A stretch of 64,000 nt of DNA from Bacteroidales bacterium (GTDB lineage Bacteria > Bacteroidota > Bacteroidia > Bacteroidales > ML635J-15), in assembly GCA_017651185.1 (NCBI GenBank), contig JAGCDJ010000049.1, positions 1 to 64,000 of the forward strand. Reading direction: 5' to 3'. The notes under the pieces were generated by a model. The model was not told the DNA's origin, did no database searches, and was given only the letters and a program-made list of their open reading frames with translations. The translations under genes and the position numbers were made by a program. The first letter of the stretch is position 1. Every line of letters begins with the position of its first letter. Positions 20,883 to 31,370 of this stretch are shown here, piece by piece.

Positions 20883-21248
20883 TTATTTCTTTTTGTTGGC
20901 AATAGTTTTCTTTTTACCTCTACGTGTTCTTGCGTTGTTCTTAGTCTTCTGACCTCTCAACGGCAGACCAAGACGATGACGGATTCCTCTGTAGCATCCA
21001 ATATCTTGCAAACGCTTGATATTAAGTTGAATTTCTGAACGCAATTCACCTTCAAGACGGTATTTTCCTACTGCCTGACGGATTGCTGCAATTTGTTCAT
21101 CGTTCCAATCCTTTGCCTTGATGTCTTCGTCAACACCGGCTTCCTGAAGAATCGTCGCCGACCTGCTGCGGCCAATTCCAAAGATGTAGGTAAGCGCAAT
21201 TACGCCACGCTTGTTATTCGGAACATCTACACCTGCTATTCTTGCCAT
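20883..21248 (-). CDS. rpsM: 30S ribosomal protein S13
   Basis: 121 residues beginning [15 protein letters not shown]. The helix-two-turns-helix region and the C-terminal [20 protein letters not shown] are typical. It sits in the 30S head and contacts the P-site tRNA and the 50S bridge. It opens the alpha-operon part, following rpmJ. Confidence 0.98.
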   Translation of the reverse strand: MARIAGVDVPNNKRGVIALTYIFGIGRSRSATILQEAGVDEDIKAKDWNDEQIAAIRQAVGKYRLEGELRSEIQLNIKRLQDIGCYRGIRHRLGLPLRGQKTKNNARTRRGKKKTIANKKK

Positions 21249-21285
21249 ATTCTATTTCTTTAATTTTATTTATAAACAATTAATA

Positions 21286-21402
21286 TTAACCCTGACGTTG
21301 GTTGAATTTAGGATTCTTTTTGCAAATCACATAAACTCTTCCTTTTCTTCTGACGATTATGCAATCATCACTTCTCTTTTTTACAGACGTTCTTACTTTC
21401 AT
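21286..21402 (-). CDS. rpmJ: 50S ribosomal protein L36
   Basis: A 38-residue protein ([13 protein letters not shown] at the start, [11 protein letters not shown] at the end) in the gap between infA and rpsM. Zinc-type L36 has ligands Cys11, Cys14, Cys27 and His33. This one keeps Cys14 and Cys27 but has Ser at 11 and Phe at 33, so it probably does not bind zinc. The position after infA is the normal order in Bacteroidota. Confidence 0.95.
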   Translation of the reverse strand: MKVRTSVKKRSDDCIIVRRKGRVYVICKKNPKFNQRQG

Positions 21403-21415
21403 CTCTATAATGTTT

Positions 21416-21634
21416 TTATTTGTATCTAAAAGTTATTCTACCTTTAGTTAAATCGTAAGGCGACATTTCCAACCTGACCTTATCACCCGGCAATATCCTT
21501 ATGTAATGCATTCTCATCTTGCCAGATATGTGGGCAGTAATTATATGTCCGCCTTCCAGCTCGACCCTGAACATTGCATTGGACAACGCCTCGATAATCG
21601 TTCCGTCCAATTCTATAGAAAGTTGTTTTGCCAT
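21416..21634 (-). CDS. infA: Translation initiation factor IF-1
   Basis: 72 residues forming one S1-type OB fold. The segments [39 protein letters not shown] and [15 protein letters not shown] are family hallmarks. IF-1 binds the 30S A site during initiation. It lies between map (7 bases) and rpmJ (13 bases). Confidence 0.98.
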   Translation of the reverse strand: MAKQLSIELDGTIIEALSNAMFRVELEGGHIITAHISGKMRMHYIRILPGDKVRLEMSPYDLTKGRITFRYK

Positions 21635-21641
21635 ACAAAAA

Positions 21642-22427
21642 CTAATTCTTCTTTTTCTTTAAAACTTCTTCAATTAAACTAAAATCAGATAAAATATCTG
21701 CCTTACCATTTTTTACAACCACAGTATGCTCAAAATGAGCAGATGGTTTCCCATCTCTGGTTCTTATTGTCCATCCGTCTCTCTCCTGCACGATTCCTCG
21801 TTTTCCCATGTTAATAACCGGTTCGATAGCTATGGTCATTCTTTCCTTCAGTTTCAGACCCTTGCCCGCCCTTCCTTCGTTAGGCACGTTTGGATCCTCA
21901 TGCAGAAATCGGCCAACTCCATGACCAACCAACTCCTCGACAACCGAATATCCGTGGGACTCTGCATGCTTCTGTACGGCATTTCCAATATCTCCTATCC
22001 TATTCCCCGCTACTGCCTGTTCGATTCCTTTATAAAGGCATTCCTTTGTACACACCAACAATGCCCTTACTGCCGGCTCGGCTTCACCGACCTCGAAAGT
22101 ATAGCAGGAATCTCCGTAAAAGCCATTCATCAGCACTCCACAATCAACGGAAACAATATCCCCATCCTTTAATTCCAGATTTGATGGGATTCCATGCACC
22201 ACAACATCGTTTACCGAAACACACAATGTGTTTGGAAAACCGTTATAGTTGAGGAAACCTGGAACTCCACCGTTGTCCAGAATAAATTCCTTTGCCAATT
22301 TGTCCAATTTCGAGGTCGATACGCCCGGCGCAATTTCAGCCGCGAGCATTGCGTGGGTTTTAGATACTAGCAGAGAACTTCTGCGTACCAACTCAACCTC
22401 GTCGTCAGACTTTATAAAAATCATCAA
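21642..22427 (-). CDS. map: Methionine aminopeptidase, type I
   Basis: 261 residues that remove the initiator Met from new proteins. The dinuclear metal ligands are visible: Asp in [20 protein letters not shown] (two Asp), His in [16 protein letters not shown], Glu in [12 protein letters not shown], and a final Glu in [10 protein letters not shown]. The usual location between secY and infA fits co-translational processing. Confidence 0.97.
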   Translation of the reverse strand: MMIFIKSDDEVELVRRSSLLVSKTHAMLAAEIAPGVSTSKLDKLAKEFILDNGGVPGFLNYNGFPNTLCVSVNDVVVHGIPSNLELKDGDIVSVDCGVLMNGFYGDSCYTFEVGEAEPAVRALLVCTKECLYKGIEQAVAGNRIGDIGNAVQKHAESHGYSVVEELVGHGVGRFLHEDPNVPNEGRAGKGLKLKERMTIAIEPVINMGKRGIVQERDGWTIRTRDGKPSAHFEHTVVVKNGKADILSDFSLIEEVLKKKKN

Positions 22428-22433
22428 AGATCG

Positions 22434-23771
22434 TTACATTGCAGAAACAGAGCCTCTGCCTTTAATTCTTCCCGACTTTGTCAATCCGTCGTAATGACGC
22501 ATCAACAAGTGGCTTTCAATCTGCTGAAGCGTGTCAAGTATTACACCGACCATAATCAGCAACGAAGTACCTCCGTAGAACTGTGCGAACTGGCTGTTTA
22601 CGCCAAGCAGTCTTGCGAAAGCAGGAAGTATTGCGATAATAGCCAAGAATATAGAACCTGGCAATGTTATCTTGGACATGATGTCATCCAAGAATTCAAC
22701 TGTCTTGTTGCCTGGTTTTACACCTGGGATAAAACCGCCGTTCTTCTTCATGTCTTCTGCCATTTGCCTTGGATTGATAGTCACAGCAGTATAGAAATAC
22801 GTGAAGACTATAATCAAGACAGCAAAAGTAAAGTTATACCAGAATCCAGTATAGTCAGCGAATGCAGCGATGAATCCACCACCTTCTGAACTGAAACCTG
22901 CAAACATAATTGGAAGGAACATAAGAGCTTGTGCGAAAATGATAGGCATAACACCTGCAGCATTAACCTTAAGAGGTATATACTGTCTTACACCGCCGTA
23001 CTGCTTGTTTCCTACAACACGCTTTGCATACTGTACAGGAATCTTGCGTACTGCCTGTACCAATGCTATTGCAAGCACGAATACAATGAAGAGAACAACA
23101 AGTTCGATAAGCAGAACAAGGAGTCCGCCACCGGCCTGCTCGAAACGAGCTACAAATTCACCAGCCAGTGCGTATGGAAGCCTTGCTATGATACCGACCA
23201 TGATGAGCAAAGAGATACCGTTTCCAATACCCTTGTCGGTAATCCTTTCACCGAGCCACAAGATGAACATTGTTCCTGCAGTAAGGATAATAGTAGACGA
23301 GATTGTGAAGAACAAACCGCCATCTATTACTGCACCTGGAGTCTGAGCCAGTTGTATACGCAGGTTTGCAATGTACGATGGAGCCTGGATGAGAAGGATT
23401 GCGATTGTCAAGAACCTTGTTATCTGGTTGATTTTCTTTCTACCGCTTTCACCTTCCCTCTGCAGTCTCTGGAAATACGGAACTGCAATACCGAGAAGTT
23501 GAACTACGATGCTTGCCGAAATGTACGGCATGATTCCGAGCGCAAAAATAGATGCGTTGGAGAAAGCACCACCAGAAAACATATCAAGCAGGCTGAGAAC
23601 ACCTTCTGCAGTCTGCTTCGACAAGGCCGACAAAGCGTTCGGGTTTACACCCGGAAGAACGATATGTGCTCCAAGTCTGTAAATAAGAATGAACCCAAGA
23701 GTGAGGAGTATCCTTGAGCGGAGATCCTCAATCTTGAATATATTCTTAATCGTACTAAAAAATCTTTTCAT
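22434..23771 (-). CDS. secY: Protein translocase channel subunit SecY
   Basis: 445 residues and ten membrane helices, forming the conserved export channel of the inner membrane with SecE and SecG. ILLTLGFILIYRLGAHIVLPG is the first helix region (split in two pieces here), and QYIPLKVNAAGVMPIIFA is the conserved central segment. GDNKxVEFLDDIMSK-type cytoplasmic loops are present. It follows rplO after 6 bases. Confidence 0.98.
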   Translation of the reverse strand: MKRFFSTIKNIFKIEDLRSRILLTLGFILIYRLGAHIVLPGVNPNALSALSKQTAEGVLSLLDMFSGGAFSNASIFALGIMPYISASIVVQLLGIAVPYFQRLQREGESGRKKINQITRFLTIAILLIQAPSYIANLRIQLAQTPGAVIDGGLFFTISSTIILTAGTMFILWLGERITDKGIGNGISLLIMVGIIARLPYALAGEFVARFEQAGGGLLVLLIELVVLFIVFVLAIALVQAVRKIPVQYAKRVVGNKQYGGVRQYIPLKVNAAGVMPIIFAQALMFLPIMFAGFSSEGGGFIAAFADYTGFWYNFTFAVLIIVFTYFYTAVTINPRQMAEDMKKNGGFIPGVKPGNKTVEFLDDIMSKITLPGSIFLAIIAILPAFARLLGVNSQFAQFYGGTSLLIMVGVILDTLQQIESHLLMRHYDGLTKSGRIKGRGSVSAM

Positions 23772-23777
23772 ACTAAA

Positions 23778-24224
23778 TTAAATTTTTTCAATTGTACCTC
23801 CAACAGCTTCAATCTTTTCTGCAGCAGCTTTCGAGAAAGCATGTGCCTTGACTGTTACCTTGGAAGTTAATTCACCGTTTCCGAGGATCTTTACGAGATC
23901 ACGCTTAGAAACAAGACCATTATTAATAAGAGCTTCGATGTCAACTACTTCAAGGTTTCTCTTTTCTACGAGAGACTGAATTGTTGAAACATTGATACCT
24001 TTATATTCGATTCTGTTTCTATTCTTAAATCCGAATTTTGGTGAAGTTCTCTGGATAGGCATCTGACCGCCTTCGAAACCGATTTTGTTCTTGTAACCGG
24101 ATCTCTGCTTAGCGCCCTTATGTCCTCTGGTAGAGGTTCCGCCTTTTCCCGAGCCTTGTCCACGGCCAATTCTCTTACAATCTTTTATTGAACCTTCTGC
24201 CGGTTTTAAGCAACTTAAATCCAT
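23778..24224 (-). CDS. rplO: 50S ribosomal protein L15
   Basis: 148 residues. The Gly/Arg-rich N-terminal extension (RIGRGQGSGKGGTSTRGHKG) reaches into the 23S rRNA core, and the globular C-terminal half ends KAHAFSKAAAEKIEAVGG. Order rpmD-rplO-secY is standard. Confidence 0.97.
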   Translation of the reverse strand: MDLSCLKPAEGSIKDCKRIGRGQGSGKGGTSTRGHKGAKQRSGYKNKIGFEGGQMPIQRTSPKFGFKNRNRIEYKGINVSTIQSLVEKRNLEVVDIEALINNGLVSKRDLVKILGNGELTSKVTVKAHAFSKAAAEKIEAVGGTIEKI

Positions 24225-24243
24225 AATAAATCTTCTTTAAAAA

Positions 24244-24423
24244 TTATTTAACTTCTTCAACACTTACTAAATGACGAACTTTTTCAACCATACCGAGAAT
24301 TTGCGGAGTGGCTTCATGTTCAACAGGATTGTGCATCTTCTTAATTCCCAAAGCGGCGAGAGTATTCTTCTGACGCTGGGTGCTGCCAATCATACTTTTA
24401 ATTTGCGTTACTCTAATCTTCAT
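24244..24423 (-). CDS. rpmD: 50S ribosomal protein L30
   Basis: A 59-residue protein in the gap between rpsE and rplO. It begins MKIRVTQIKSMIGSTQRQK and continues TLAALGIKKMHNPVEH and ILGMVEKVRHLVSVEE, all typical of bacterial L30. It sits on the 50S surface. It is short and easy to miss. Confidence 0.95.
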   Translation of the reverse strand: MKIRVTQIKSMIGSTQRQKNTLAALGIKKMHNPVEHEATPQILGMVEKVRHLVSVEEVK

Positions 24424-24435
24424 GACAAATAATTT

Positions 24436-24951
24436 TTATCCGTTAAACACTTTGTCCAAGTTCACCTGTCTCTGATATGCAACTTCGTTAGCATCGCGCA
24501 TTTCGAGCAATGCAGCAACTGTTGCCTTTACCAAGTTGTGAGGATTCGAAGAACCCTTTGACTTTGCCAATACGTCGGTTATTCCAACACTTTCGAATAC
24601 GGCACGCATAGCACCACCAGCCTTAACACCTGTTCCCGATGCAGCAGGTTTGATCCATACTCTTGCACCGCCGAACTTAGCAGACTGCTCGTGAGGAACT
24701 GTTCCCTTGTGTACAGGAACCTTAATCAAATTCTTCTTGGCATCTTCAACACCCTTCTGGATAGCTGTTGTTACTTCGCTGGCCTTACCCAAACCGTAAC
24801 CTACGATTCCGTCTTCGTTTCCGACAACAACAATTGCCGAGAAGCTGAATGTACGTCCACCCTTGGTAACCTTGGTAACCCTCTGGATGCTAACCAATCT
24901 ATCTTTTAATTCCAGATCACTGGTCTTTACTTTCTTAGCGTTATTCAACAT
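24436..24951 (-). CDS. rpsE: 30S ribosomal protein S5
   Basis: 171 residues from the start at 24951. [20 protein letters not shown] is the S5 double-stranded RNA-binding signature, and [20 protein letters not shown] and [16 protein letters not shown] follow. S5 sits at the mRNA entry channel and is linked to decoding accuracy. An in-frame start 12 codons upstream would overlap rplR by 29 bases and adds no family sequence, so it was rejected. Confidence 0.97.
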   Translation of the reverse strand: MLNNAKKVKTSDLELKDRLVSIQRVTKVTKGGRTFSFSAIVVVGNEDGIVGYGLGKASEVTTAIQKGVEDAKKNLIKVPVHKGTVPHEQSAKFGGARVWIKPAASGTGVKAGGAMRAVFESVGITDVLAKSKGSSNPHNLVKATVAALLEMRDANEVAYQRQVNLDKVFNG

Positions 24952-24958
24952 ATCTTTA

Positions 24959-25315
24959 TTATAGTTTAAGTCCACCTTCTCTTGCACCGTCAGCCAAAGC
25001 TTTTACCTTGCCGTGATACAAGTAACCATTTCTATCAAAAACCACTTCCTTGATTCCTTTTTCCAGAGCGAGCTGGGCAACCTTCTTGCCAACCATTGCG
25101 GCCTTCTGCGACTTGGTTGCCTTTACGCCTTCGATTTCCTTGCACTTTGATGTTGCAGAAACAAGGGTATTAGCAGCGAGGTCGTCAATTATCTGCACGC
25201 TTATCTGACGGTTGCTACGGAATACTGACATTCTTGGTTTTTCAGCAGTTCCGAATATGTTTCTACGGATTCTGCGTTTTATCTTGAGTCTTCTTTCTAT
25301 TTTCGAAAAAGCCAT
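24959..25315 (-). CDS. rplR: 50S ribosomal protein L18
   Basis: 118 residues. The basic N-terminus ([19 protein letters not shown]), [22 protein letters not shown] strand region and [20 protein letters not shown] end are L18 hallmarks. L18 binds 5S rRNA and helps attach it to the 50S subunit together with L5. Confidence 0.97.
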   Translation of the reverse strand: MAFSKIERRLKIKRRIRRNIFGTAEKPRMSVFRSNRQISVQIIDDLAANTLVSATSKCKEIEGVKATKSQKAAMVGKKVAQLALEKGIKEVVFDRNGYLYHGKVKALADGAREGGLKL

Positions 25316-25333
25316 ATCTTTAAAATTTTAAGA

Positions 25334-25888
25334 TTAAACCTTAGCTGACTTACCAGCTTTTCTACGCAACTCTTCGTCAACAAACTTGATACCCTTACCC
25401 TTGTATGGCTCAGGTGGACGCAGCGAACGAATCTTAGCTGCAACCTGTCCCAACAACTGTTTGTCGATGCTTGTCATGGTGAGAGTAGAGTTACCACGCT
25501 TTTCGGTCTTGCATTCAACCTTGATTTCCTTTGGAACTTCAAAGAGGATTGCGTGTGAGTAACCGAGAGACATTTCAATTATCTGTCCCTGAGCTTCGGC
25601 CTTATAACCAACACCTACAAACTCCTGTTCGGTCTTGAAACCTTCAGAAACTCCCTTTACCATATTGTTTACCAAAGCTCTGTACAAACCGTGCTTAGCT
25701 CTGTTTTCTTTTTCATCGTTCGGTCTTGCGAAAGTGATATGACCATCTTCGAACTTAACTTCGATGTTCGGATCAACCTTCTGTGACAATTCACCCAAGG
25801 GACCCTTAACAGTAACAACGTTGTCGTCACTTATTTTCACCGTAACGCCTGCGGGTACCGAAATCGGCAATTTTCCTATTCGAGACAT
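25334..25888 (-). CDS. rplF: 50S ribosomal protein L6
   Basis: 184 residues with two related alpha/beta domains. MSRIGKLPISVPAGVTV starts it, and the C-terminal signature PPEPYKGKGIKFVDEELRRK ends it. L6 lies near the factor-binding site at the base of the L7/L12 stalk. Confidence 0.98.
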   Translation of the reverse strand: MSRIGKLPISVPAGVTVKISDDNVVTVKGPLGELSQKVDPNIEVKFEDGHITFARPNDEKENRAKHGLYRALVNNMVKGVSEGFKTEQEFVGVGYKAEAQGQIIEMSLGYSHAILFEVPKEIKVECKTEKRGNSTLTMTSIDKQLLGQVAAKIRSLRPPEPYKGKGIKFVDEELRRKAGKSAKV

Positions 25889-25900
25889 CTTCTTAATTTT

Positions 25901-26296
25901 TTAATAAACGTAACACAATACTTCACCACCAACATTCTCCTGACGAGCTTCCTTGTCGGTCATGACGCCCTTGTTTGTCGAAAGGATAGCTATACCCAAA
26001 CCGTTCAATACTCTAGGTATCGAGGTGGTATCAACATACTTTCTCAAACCCGGCCTACTAATTCTCTCTAACTTCTTTATCGCAGATACCTTCGTTACGG
26101 GATGATACTTAAGAGCGATCTTAATATTTCCCTGATAACCGATATCCTCGAACTTGTAATTCAAAATGTAACCTTTTTCGAAAAGCACCTTTGTGATTTC
26201 CCTCTTAAGGTTAGAACCAGGAACTTCGACAATCTTATGTCCTGCCATTACGGCATTTCTAATTCTGGTCAAATAATCTGCAATTGGATCAGTCAT
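25901..26296 (-). CDS. rpsH: 30S ribosomal protein S8
   Basis: 131 residues: DPIADYLTRIRNAVMAGHKI at the N-terminus and STNKGVMTDKEARQENVGGE at the C-terminus, the latter being the rRNA-binding part. S8 is a primary binder of 16S helix 21. In E. coli it autoregulates the spc operon; no matching mRNA target was searched out here. Confidence 0.98.
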   Translation of the reverse strand: MTDPIADYLTRIRNAVMAGHKIVEVPGSNLKREITKVLFEKGYILNYKFEDIGYQGNIKIALKYHPVTKVSAIKKLERISRPGLRKYVDTTSIPRVLNGLGIAILSTNKGVMTDKEARQENVGGEVLCYVY

Positions 26297-26325
26297 TATT
26301 CAAAAATATTTAATTAAAAAATTTA

Positions 26326-26595
26326 TTACCAACTAGCCTTCTTTACACCTGGAATTAATCCGGCAGATGCCATTTCGCGGAAAGCGATACGGCTGATTCC
26401 GAACTGACGCAGGTATCCTTTCGGACGACCCGACTGGCTGCAACGGTTGTGCAGTCTAATCTTGTTCGAGTTCTTCGGAAGCTTATGCAAAGCTTCGAAG
26501 TTACCTTCTGCCTTGTACTGTGCTCTCTTAGCAGCGTATTTTTCTACTAATGCGAGTCTCTTAACCTCGCGAGCTTTCATTGATTCTTTTGCCAT
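26326..26595 (-). CDS. rpsN: 30S ribosomal protein S14
   Basis: 89 residues. The C-terminal half [20 protein letters not shown] and [19 protein letters not shown] is diagnostic. It lacks the CxxC pairs of zinc-type S14 and is the longer zinc-independent form. It belongs to the 30S head. Confidence 0.97.
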   Translation of the reverse strand: MAKESMKAREVKRLALVEKYAAKRAQYKAEGNFEALHKLPKNSNKIRLHNRCSQSGRPKGYLRQFGISRIAFREMASAGLIPGVKKASW

Positions 26596-26600
26596 ACTAA

Positions 26601-27161
26601 TTAATTCTTTTTAAGATTCTTAAATGGAACTCCAAATTGTTTCAGAAGTGCATAACCTTCTTCGTCGGTCTTAGCCGATGTTACAAAGGTAATATCCATA
26701 CCCATAATCCTGTTGATCTTGTCAATGTCGATCTCTGGGAAAATGATCTGTTCGTTTACACCTAATGTATAGTTACCTTTTCCGTCGAACTTGTAGTTTA
26801 CACCACGGAAATCTCTGATACGTGGCAATGCTATTGCTACGAGTCTCTCGAGGAATTCATACATTCTGTCTCTTCTCAAGGTTACTCTAACACCAATCTG
26901 CATTTTCTTACGCAGCTTGAAGTTTGATATATCCTTCTTTGAAGTTGTAGGAACTGCTTTCTGACCTGTGATGTTAGTCAACTCGTCGATAGCGATGTCG
27001 ATCAACTTCTTGTCGGAGATTGCCTGGCCCAAACCTTCGTTAATAACAATCTTTTCCAATCTTGGAACCTGCATTACGGTCTTGTAACCGAATTCCTGCA
27101 TCAGGGCAGAAACTATTTCTTCCTGATATTTCTTCTTTAATGTCGGAACGAATTTATCCAT
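26601..27161 (-). CDS. rplE: 50S ribosomal protein L5
   Basis: 186 residues with the signature [18 protein letters not shown] and later [21 protein letters not shown]5 binds 5S rRNA and contacts the P-site tRNA and S13 bridge. Its start overlaps the rplX stop by one base, a sign of translational coupling. Confidence 0.98.
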   Translation of the reverse strand: MDKFVPTLKKKYQEEIVSALMQEFGYKTVMQVPRLEKIVINEGLGQAISDKKLIDIAIDELTNITGQKAVPTTSKKDISNFKLRKKMQIGVRVTLRRDRMYEFLERLVAIALPRIRDFRGVNYKFDGKGNYTLGVNEQIIFPEIDIDKINRIMGMDITFVTSAKTDEEGYALLKQFGVPFKNLKKN

Positions 27162-27484
27162 TACTTAATCTCCTCTCCAGATTTTTTAGCATAACGAACC
27201 AACTTGCCTTCTTCGTTTTTCTTGCGGCCGATTCTTGTAGGTTTTCCAGTCTTAGGATCTACAAGCATTAGGTTCGAAATATGAATTCCTGCTTCCTGTT
27301 TAATAATACCACCTTGCGGGTGTGCAGCATTTGGCTTCTGATGCTTTGATATCAAGTTAACACCTTCAACGATAGCACGGTTCTTCTTCTTCAAGATTTC
27401 AAGAACTCTGCCCTGCTGACCCTTGGATTCGCCTGCATTTACGTAGACGGTATCCCCTTTCTTTATGTGCAATTTCTGAGTCAT
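27161..27484 (-). CDS. rplX: 50S ribosomal protein L24
   Basis: 107 residues. The KOW motif lies in [20 protein letters not shown], and [20 protein letters not shown] follows. L24 is an assembly initiator that binds the 5' domain of 23S rRNA near the exit tunnel. Confidence 0.97.
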   Translation of the reverse strand: MTQKLHIKKGDTVYVNAGESKGQQGRVLEILKKKNRAIVEGVNLISKHQKPNAAHPQGGIIKQEAGIHISNLMLVDPKTGKPTRIGRKKNEEGKLVRYAKKSGEEIK

Positions 27485-27496
27485 GATAATTTCGAT

Positions 27497-27865
27497 TTAT
27501 AAAACTTCTGGTGCCAATGATACAATTTTCATATACTGCTTTTCGCGCAACTCACGAGCTACCGGACCGAAAATACGGGTTCCCTTAAGTTCGCCTGCAG
27601 CTGTCAATAAAACGCAAGCATTGTCGTCGAATCTGATGTATGATCCGTCCGGACGTCTGATTTCCTTTTTCACTCTAACGACAACAGCCTTTGAAACGGC
27701 ACCCTTCTTGAGGTCGCCACCTGGCAATGCGCTCTTTACAGTAACGACGATCTTATCGCCGATGGTTGCGTACTTCTTTCCAGTACCACCGAGTACACGG
27801 ATGCACAACACTTCCTTTGCGCCGCTGTTGTCTGCAACATTTAATCTGGTTTCCTGTTGTATCAT
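27497..27865 (-). CDS. rplN: 50S ribosomal protein L14
   Basis: 122 residues beginning [20 protein letters not shown], with [20 protein letters not shown] and [20 protein letters not shown] at the end. L14 lies at the subunit interface. It is 2 bases downstream of rpsQ. Confidence 0.98.
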   Translation of the reverse strand: MIQQETRLNVADNSGAKEVLCIRVLGGTGKKYATIGDKIVVTVKSALPGGDLKKGAVSKAVVVRVKKEIRRPDGSYIRFDDNACVLLTAAGELKGTRIFGPVARELREKQYMKIVSLAPEVL

Positions 27866-27867
27866 GA

Positions 27868-28125
27868 CTATTTAACTTTTTCAATTATATTAACTAATCT
27901 CCACCTTTTGTTCTTGCTCAACGGACGAGTTTCCATAATGAGAACGGTATCTCCTATGTCGCATTTGTTTTCTTCATCATGAGCAACAAACTTCTTGGTC
28001 TTATTCACAAACTTACCGTATTTCGGGTGTTTTTCTTTGCGCTTTACAGCAACAACGATAGATTTCTCCATCTTATTGCTAACGACTACACCTATACGTT
28101 CTTTTCTTAAGTTTCTTTCTTCCAT
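27868..28125 (-). CDS. rpsQ: 30S ribosomal protein S17
   Basis: 85 residues of OB fold: [20 protein letters not shown] and [20 protein letters not shown] are the family signatures. S17 is a primary binder of the 16S 5' domain. Confidence 0.97.
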   Translation of the reverse strand: MEERNLRKERIGVVVSNKMEKSIVVAVKRKEKHPKYGKFVNKTKKFVAHDEENKCDIGDTVLIMETRPLSKNKRWRLVNIIEKVK

Positions 28126-28133
28126 GGCTGCCC

Positions 28134-28334
28134 TTATTTATTAGATGTTAATTCTCTTTTGCGAAGCTCAGTGTTAAGCCTTGCGATGGTTCTTCTCACT
28201 TCCTTCAATCGCTGAGGATTTTCCAATGGAGAAACTGCGTGGTTAAGTCTCATCTTGTTAAGATTAAACTTTTCCGTTGCGATCTTCTCAACGATTTCCT
28301 TTGTTGTCAATCCTACTATTTCTTTATTTTCCAT
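28134..28334 (-). CDS. rpmC: 50S ribosomal protein L29
   Basis: 66 residues, all-helical. [20 protein letters not shown] and [17 protein letters not shown] match L29. It sits at the exit tunnel, where SRP and trigger factor dock (with L23). Confidence 0.96.
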   Translation of the reverse strand: MENKEIVGLTTKEIVEKIATEKFNLNKMRLNHAVSPLENPQRLKEVRRTIARLNTELRKRELTSNK

Positions 28335-28345
28335 TGTCTGTAGTA

Positions 28346-28771
28346 TTATTCGTTAAAATCATAATCGCGACGAACGACAAATTTTGTTTTGATTGGAAGT
28401 TTTTGAGCGGCTAATCTCAAGGCTTCTTTTGCGAGGTCAAAAGGAATACCTTCTGCTTCAAATAAAATTCTTCCAGGAGTAACTCTGGCTACGAATCCTT
28501 CGGGAGCACCCTTACCTTTACCCATACGAACTTCGGCTGGTTTACTGGTAATCGGCTTGTCCGGGAAAATTCGGATCCAAATCTGTCCTTGTCTTTGCAT
28601 CTTTCTTGTAACAGCTACACGGGCTGCCTCAATCTGGCGACCTGTAAGGAGACACATCTCCATAGCTTTGATTCCAAAGGAACCGAAAGCTATCTGGTTG
28701 CCGCGCTGGGCATTACCTTTCATTTTGCCCTTTTGCTCTTTCCTAAACTTTGTTCTTTTCGGTTGTAACAT
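28346..28771 (-). CDS. rplP: 50S ribosomal protein L16
   Basis: 141 residues: [20 protein letters not shown] at the start, [16 protein letters not shown], and [21 protein letters not shown]16 contacts the A-site tRNA elbow. The arginine of the PxRMGxGK motif is kept. Confidence 0.98.
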   Translation of the reverse strand: MLQPKRTKFRKEQKGKMKGNAQRGNQIAFGSFGIKAMEMCLLTGRQIEAARVAVTRKMQRQGQIWIRIFPDKPITSKPAEVRMGKGKGAPEGFVARVTPGRILFEAEGIPFDLAKEALRLAAQKLPIKTKFVVRRDYDFNE

Positions 28772-28783
28772 AGCTTTCTGATT

Positions 28784-29509
28784 TTACTTTGTTGTTCTTC
28801 TTTGTCTTTTATTACCACTTGGATTCATGCTGCCTCCTCTTGGAGCCTGAACTTTCTTGCCGAAATTTGGAGAGAGGTCTCTCTTTCCGTATACTTCGCC
28901 TCTGCAGATCCATACCTTAATACCGAGAAGACCGGTCTTGGTAATAGCTTCTGCCAAAGCGTAGTCGATGTCAGCTCTCAAGGTGTGGAGAGGAGTTCTT
29001 CCTTCCTTGTACATTTCGGAACGAGCCATTTCAGCGCCGTTCAAACGACCTGAGATCTGAATCTTAATACCTTCTGCACCCATTCTCATTGTTGATGCGA
29101 TAGCCATCTTTACAGCTCTTCTGTAAGCCATCTTACCTTCGAGTTGACGAGCGAGAGTATTGGCAACCAATTCTGCTTCAAGTTCGGGACGTTTGATCTC
29201 GTAAATGTTGATCTGTACGTCCTTGTTTGTTATCTTCTTCAATTCTTCGCGAAGCTTGTTAACTTCATCGCCATCCTTACCGATTACGAAGCCAGGACGA
29301 GCCGTGCTTATGGTAATGGTTATCATCTTCAAAGATCTTTCGATTGTAATCTTCGAGACGGATGCCTTATCTAAACGCGTATTCAAATATTTGCGAATTA
29401 CTGCGTCTTCAGCAAGTTTGTCAGCATACTTCTTTCCACCGTACCAGTTAGAATCCCAACCTTTGATTATGCCTAATCTATTGCTTATTGGATTACATTT
29501 TTGTCCCAT
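28784..29509 (-). CDS. rpsC: 30S ribosomal protein S3
   Basis: 241 residues. [20 protein letters not shown] starts it, the type-II KH domain has [20 protein letters not shown], and the C-terminal domain has [13 protein letters not shown]3 is part of the mRNA entry pore with helicase function. A basic tail of about 20 residues ends the protein. Confidence 0.98.
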   Translation of the reverse strand: MGQKCNPISNRLGIIKGWDSNWYGGKKYADKLAEDAVIRKYLNTRLDKASVSKITIERSLKMITITISTARPGFVIGKDGDEVNKLREELKKITNKDVQINIYEIKRPELEAELVANTLARQLEGKMAYRRAVKMAIASTMRMGAEGIKIQISGRLNGAEMARSEMYKEGRTPLHTLRADIDYALAEAITKTGLLGIKVWICRGEVYGKRDLSPNFGKKVQAPRGGSMNPSGNKRQRRTTK

Positions 29510-29513
29510 GAAA

Positions 29514-29936
29514 TTATGCGTTTTCTTCGTTTACTAATTCTTTTTCTTTGCTACCTACCACTAAAGTAACGTGATTAGAACGTTTTCTAATACGATATCC
29601 TCTTCCTTGTGGAGCGGGCTTGATTCTCTTCAACACTCTGCCGGAGTCAACATAGATCTCCTTTACAACGAGACCAGCGTCTTCCATCTTAGCGTTTTCG
29701 TTCTTAGCCTGCCAGTTTGCGATTGCAGACATCAAAAGTTTTTCGATGTCGCGTGATGCAACCTTAGAGGAGTACTTCAAAATATTCAAAGCTTTTTCAA
29801 CTTCAACTCCTCTGATTTGGTCTGCCACAAGCCTCATCTTGATAGGTGAAGTCGGACAATTACGAAGGATGGCGAAGCTCTTTTGCTTTCTTGCTTCTTT
29901 TATGCTATTAGCTTTTAATCTTTTACGTGCGCCCAT
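29514..29936 (-). CDS. rplV: 50S ribosomal protein L22
   Basis: 140 residues. [20 protein letters not shown] and the beta-hairpin region [20 protein letters not shown], whose tip lines the peptide tunnel, identify L22. The C-terminal Glu/Lys tail goes slightly beyond the common length. Confidence 0.97.
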   Translation of the reverse strand: MGARKRLKANSIKEARKQKSFAILRNCPTSPIKMRLVADQIRGVEVEKALNILKYSSKVASRDIEKLLMSAIANWQAKNENAKMEDAGLVVKEIYVDSGRVLKRIKPAPQGRGYRIRKRSNHVTLVVGSKEKELVNEENA

Positions 29937-29948
29937 AACCTTTTACTT

Positions 29949-30218
29949 TTATTTGTTTTTCTTACCACCGTGACCACGGAATGTTCTTGTTGGAGCGAAT
30001 TCGCCCAGCTTGTGACCTACCATGTTTTCTGTTACATAAACGGGGATGAACTTGTTTCCGTTGTGAACAGCGAATGTATGACCTACAAACTCAGGTGGAA
30101 TAACAGATGCTCTTGCCCATGTCTTGATGGCTGTCTTCTTACCGCTAGCTTCCATTGCTGTGACTTTCTTCTCAAGGTTGAAGTCAATGAACGGTCCTTT
30201 TTTAAGTGATCTACTCAT
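29949..30218 (-). CDS. rpsS: 30S ribosomal protein S19
   Basis: 89 residues starting [39 protein letters not shown] and [20 protein letters not shown] are diagnostic. S19 is in the 30S head with S13. Confidence 0.98.
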   Translation of the reverse strand: MSRSLKKGPFIDFNLEKKVTAMEASGKKTAIKTWARASVIPPEFVGHTFAVHNGNKFIPVYVTENMVGHKLGEFAPTRTFRGHGGKKNK

Positions 30219-30224
30219 ACCTGA

Positions 30225-31049
30225 TTACTTTTTCCTTCTTTCAACAATATACTTATTGGATTCCTTCTTAGTGCTGCGAGTCTTATAACCCTTAGCAAGC
30301 AATCCCTTTCTCGAACGTGGGTGACCTCCAGAAGCTCTACCTTCACCACCACCCATTGGGTGATCAACTGGGTTCATTACGACACCACGGTTGTGCGGAC
30401 GGCGACCGAACCAACGTGAACGACCTGCCTTACCGTCGCTCTCGAGAGCGTGGTCAGCATTCGAAACACTTCCTATGGTTGCCTTGCAGGTAACGAGGAT
30501 CTTTCTAACTTCACCCGAAGGCATTCTTACGATAGCGTACTTGCCTTCTCTTGACACTAACTGGGCATACGAGCCTGCGCTTCTGGCGATAACTGCACCC
30601 TGTCCCGGTCTCAACTCAATGTTGTGAACGATTGTTCCCAGTGGAATATCTTCCATGAACAAAGTGTTGCCCAATTCTGGTGCAACATTCTTGCCCGATT
30701 CGAGAACCTGTCCAACCTGGAGTCCGTTTGGAGCGATGATGTATCTCTTCTCGCCATCTTCATACGCAACTAAGGCTATACGGGCCGAACGGTTTGGATC
30801 GTATTCGATTGCCTTTACCGTTGCCTTCATGCCGTCTCTCTCTCTCTTGAAATCAATCAAACGGTACTGTCTCTTGTGACCACCACCAATGTAGCGCATG
30901 GTCATCTTTCCCTGATTGTTTCTTCCCCCGGATTTTCTTAATGGTACCAACAAAGATTTTTCTGGCTTTGAGCGTGTGATTTCGTCAAACGCGCTGATAA
31001 CCTTGAATCTTTGACCCGGTGTTGTCGGATTTAATTTTCTTAAAGCCAT
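30225..31049 (-). CDS. rplB: 50S ribosomal protein L2
   Basis: 274 residues. [20 protein letters not shown] is the N-terminal RNA-binding part, and the C-terminal signature [20 protein letters not shown] includes the conserved His near the peptidyl transferase centre. L2 is required for subunit joining. Confidence 0.99.
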   Translation of the reverse strand: MALRKLNPTTPGQRFKVISAFDEITRSKPEKSLLVPLRKSGGRNNQGKMTMRYIGGGHKRQYRLIDFKRERDGMKATVKAIEYDPNRSARIALVAYEDGEKRYIIAPNGLQVGQVLESGKNVAPELGNTLFMEDIPLGTIVHNIELRPGQGAVIARSAGSYAQLVSREGKYAIVRMPSGEVRKILVTCKATIGSVSNADHALESDGKAGRSRWFGRRPHNRGVVMNPVDHPMGGGEGRASGGHPRSRKGLLAKGYKTRSTKKESNKYIVERRKK

Positions 31050-31067
31050 CTCTTACTTTACTTATTA

Positions 31068-31358
31068 CTAAATATTGCTATAAAAATCAATAACATTTCC
31101 TTCTACGAGCGTGATAACTGCCTTCTTGTAGGAGTTCGATCTGCCGCGCTGTACGCCGCTCTTTGTGTAGCGAACTTTCAACTTGCCAGAGTAACGCATG
31201 GTGTTTACTGAGTCAACCTTCACATCATACATTTTCTCTACAGCTTCCTTAATCTGCAGTTTGTCTGCTCTCTTATCTACGATAAAACCGTAACGGTTGA
31301 GCTTTTCACCCAACTTCGTCATCTTTTCGGTCAATATCGGTCTAAATAATACTTCCAT
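31068..31358 (-). CDS. rplW: 50S ribosomal protein L23
   Basis: 96 residues. RPILTEKMTKLGEKLNRYGF, VDKRADKLQIKEAVEKMYDV and VDSVNTMRYSGK match L23, the exit-tunnel protein that docks trigger factor and SRP. Confidence 0.96.
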   Translation of the reverse strand: MEVLFRPILTEKMTKLGEKLNRYGFIVDKRADKLQIKEAVEKMYDVKVDSVNTMRYSGKLKVRYTKSGVQRGRSNSYKKAVITLVEGNVIDFYSNI

Positions 31359-31370
31359 TTTCTTATCCCG

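Noticed and set aside
24952..24987. S5 start 12 codons upstream
   Set aside because: It overlaps rplR and lacks family similarity.
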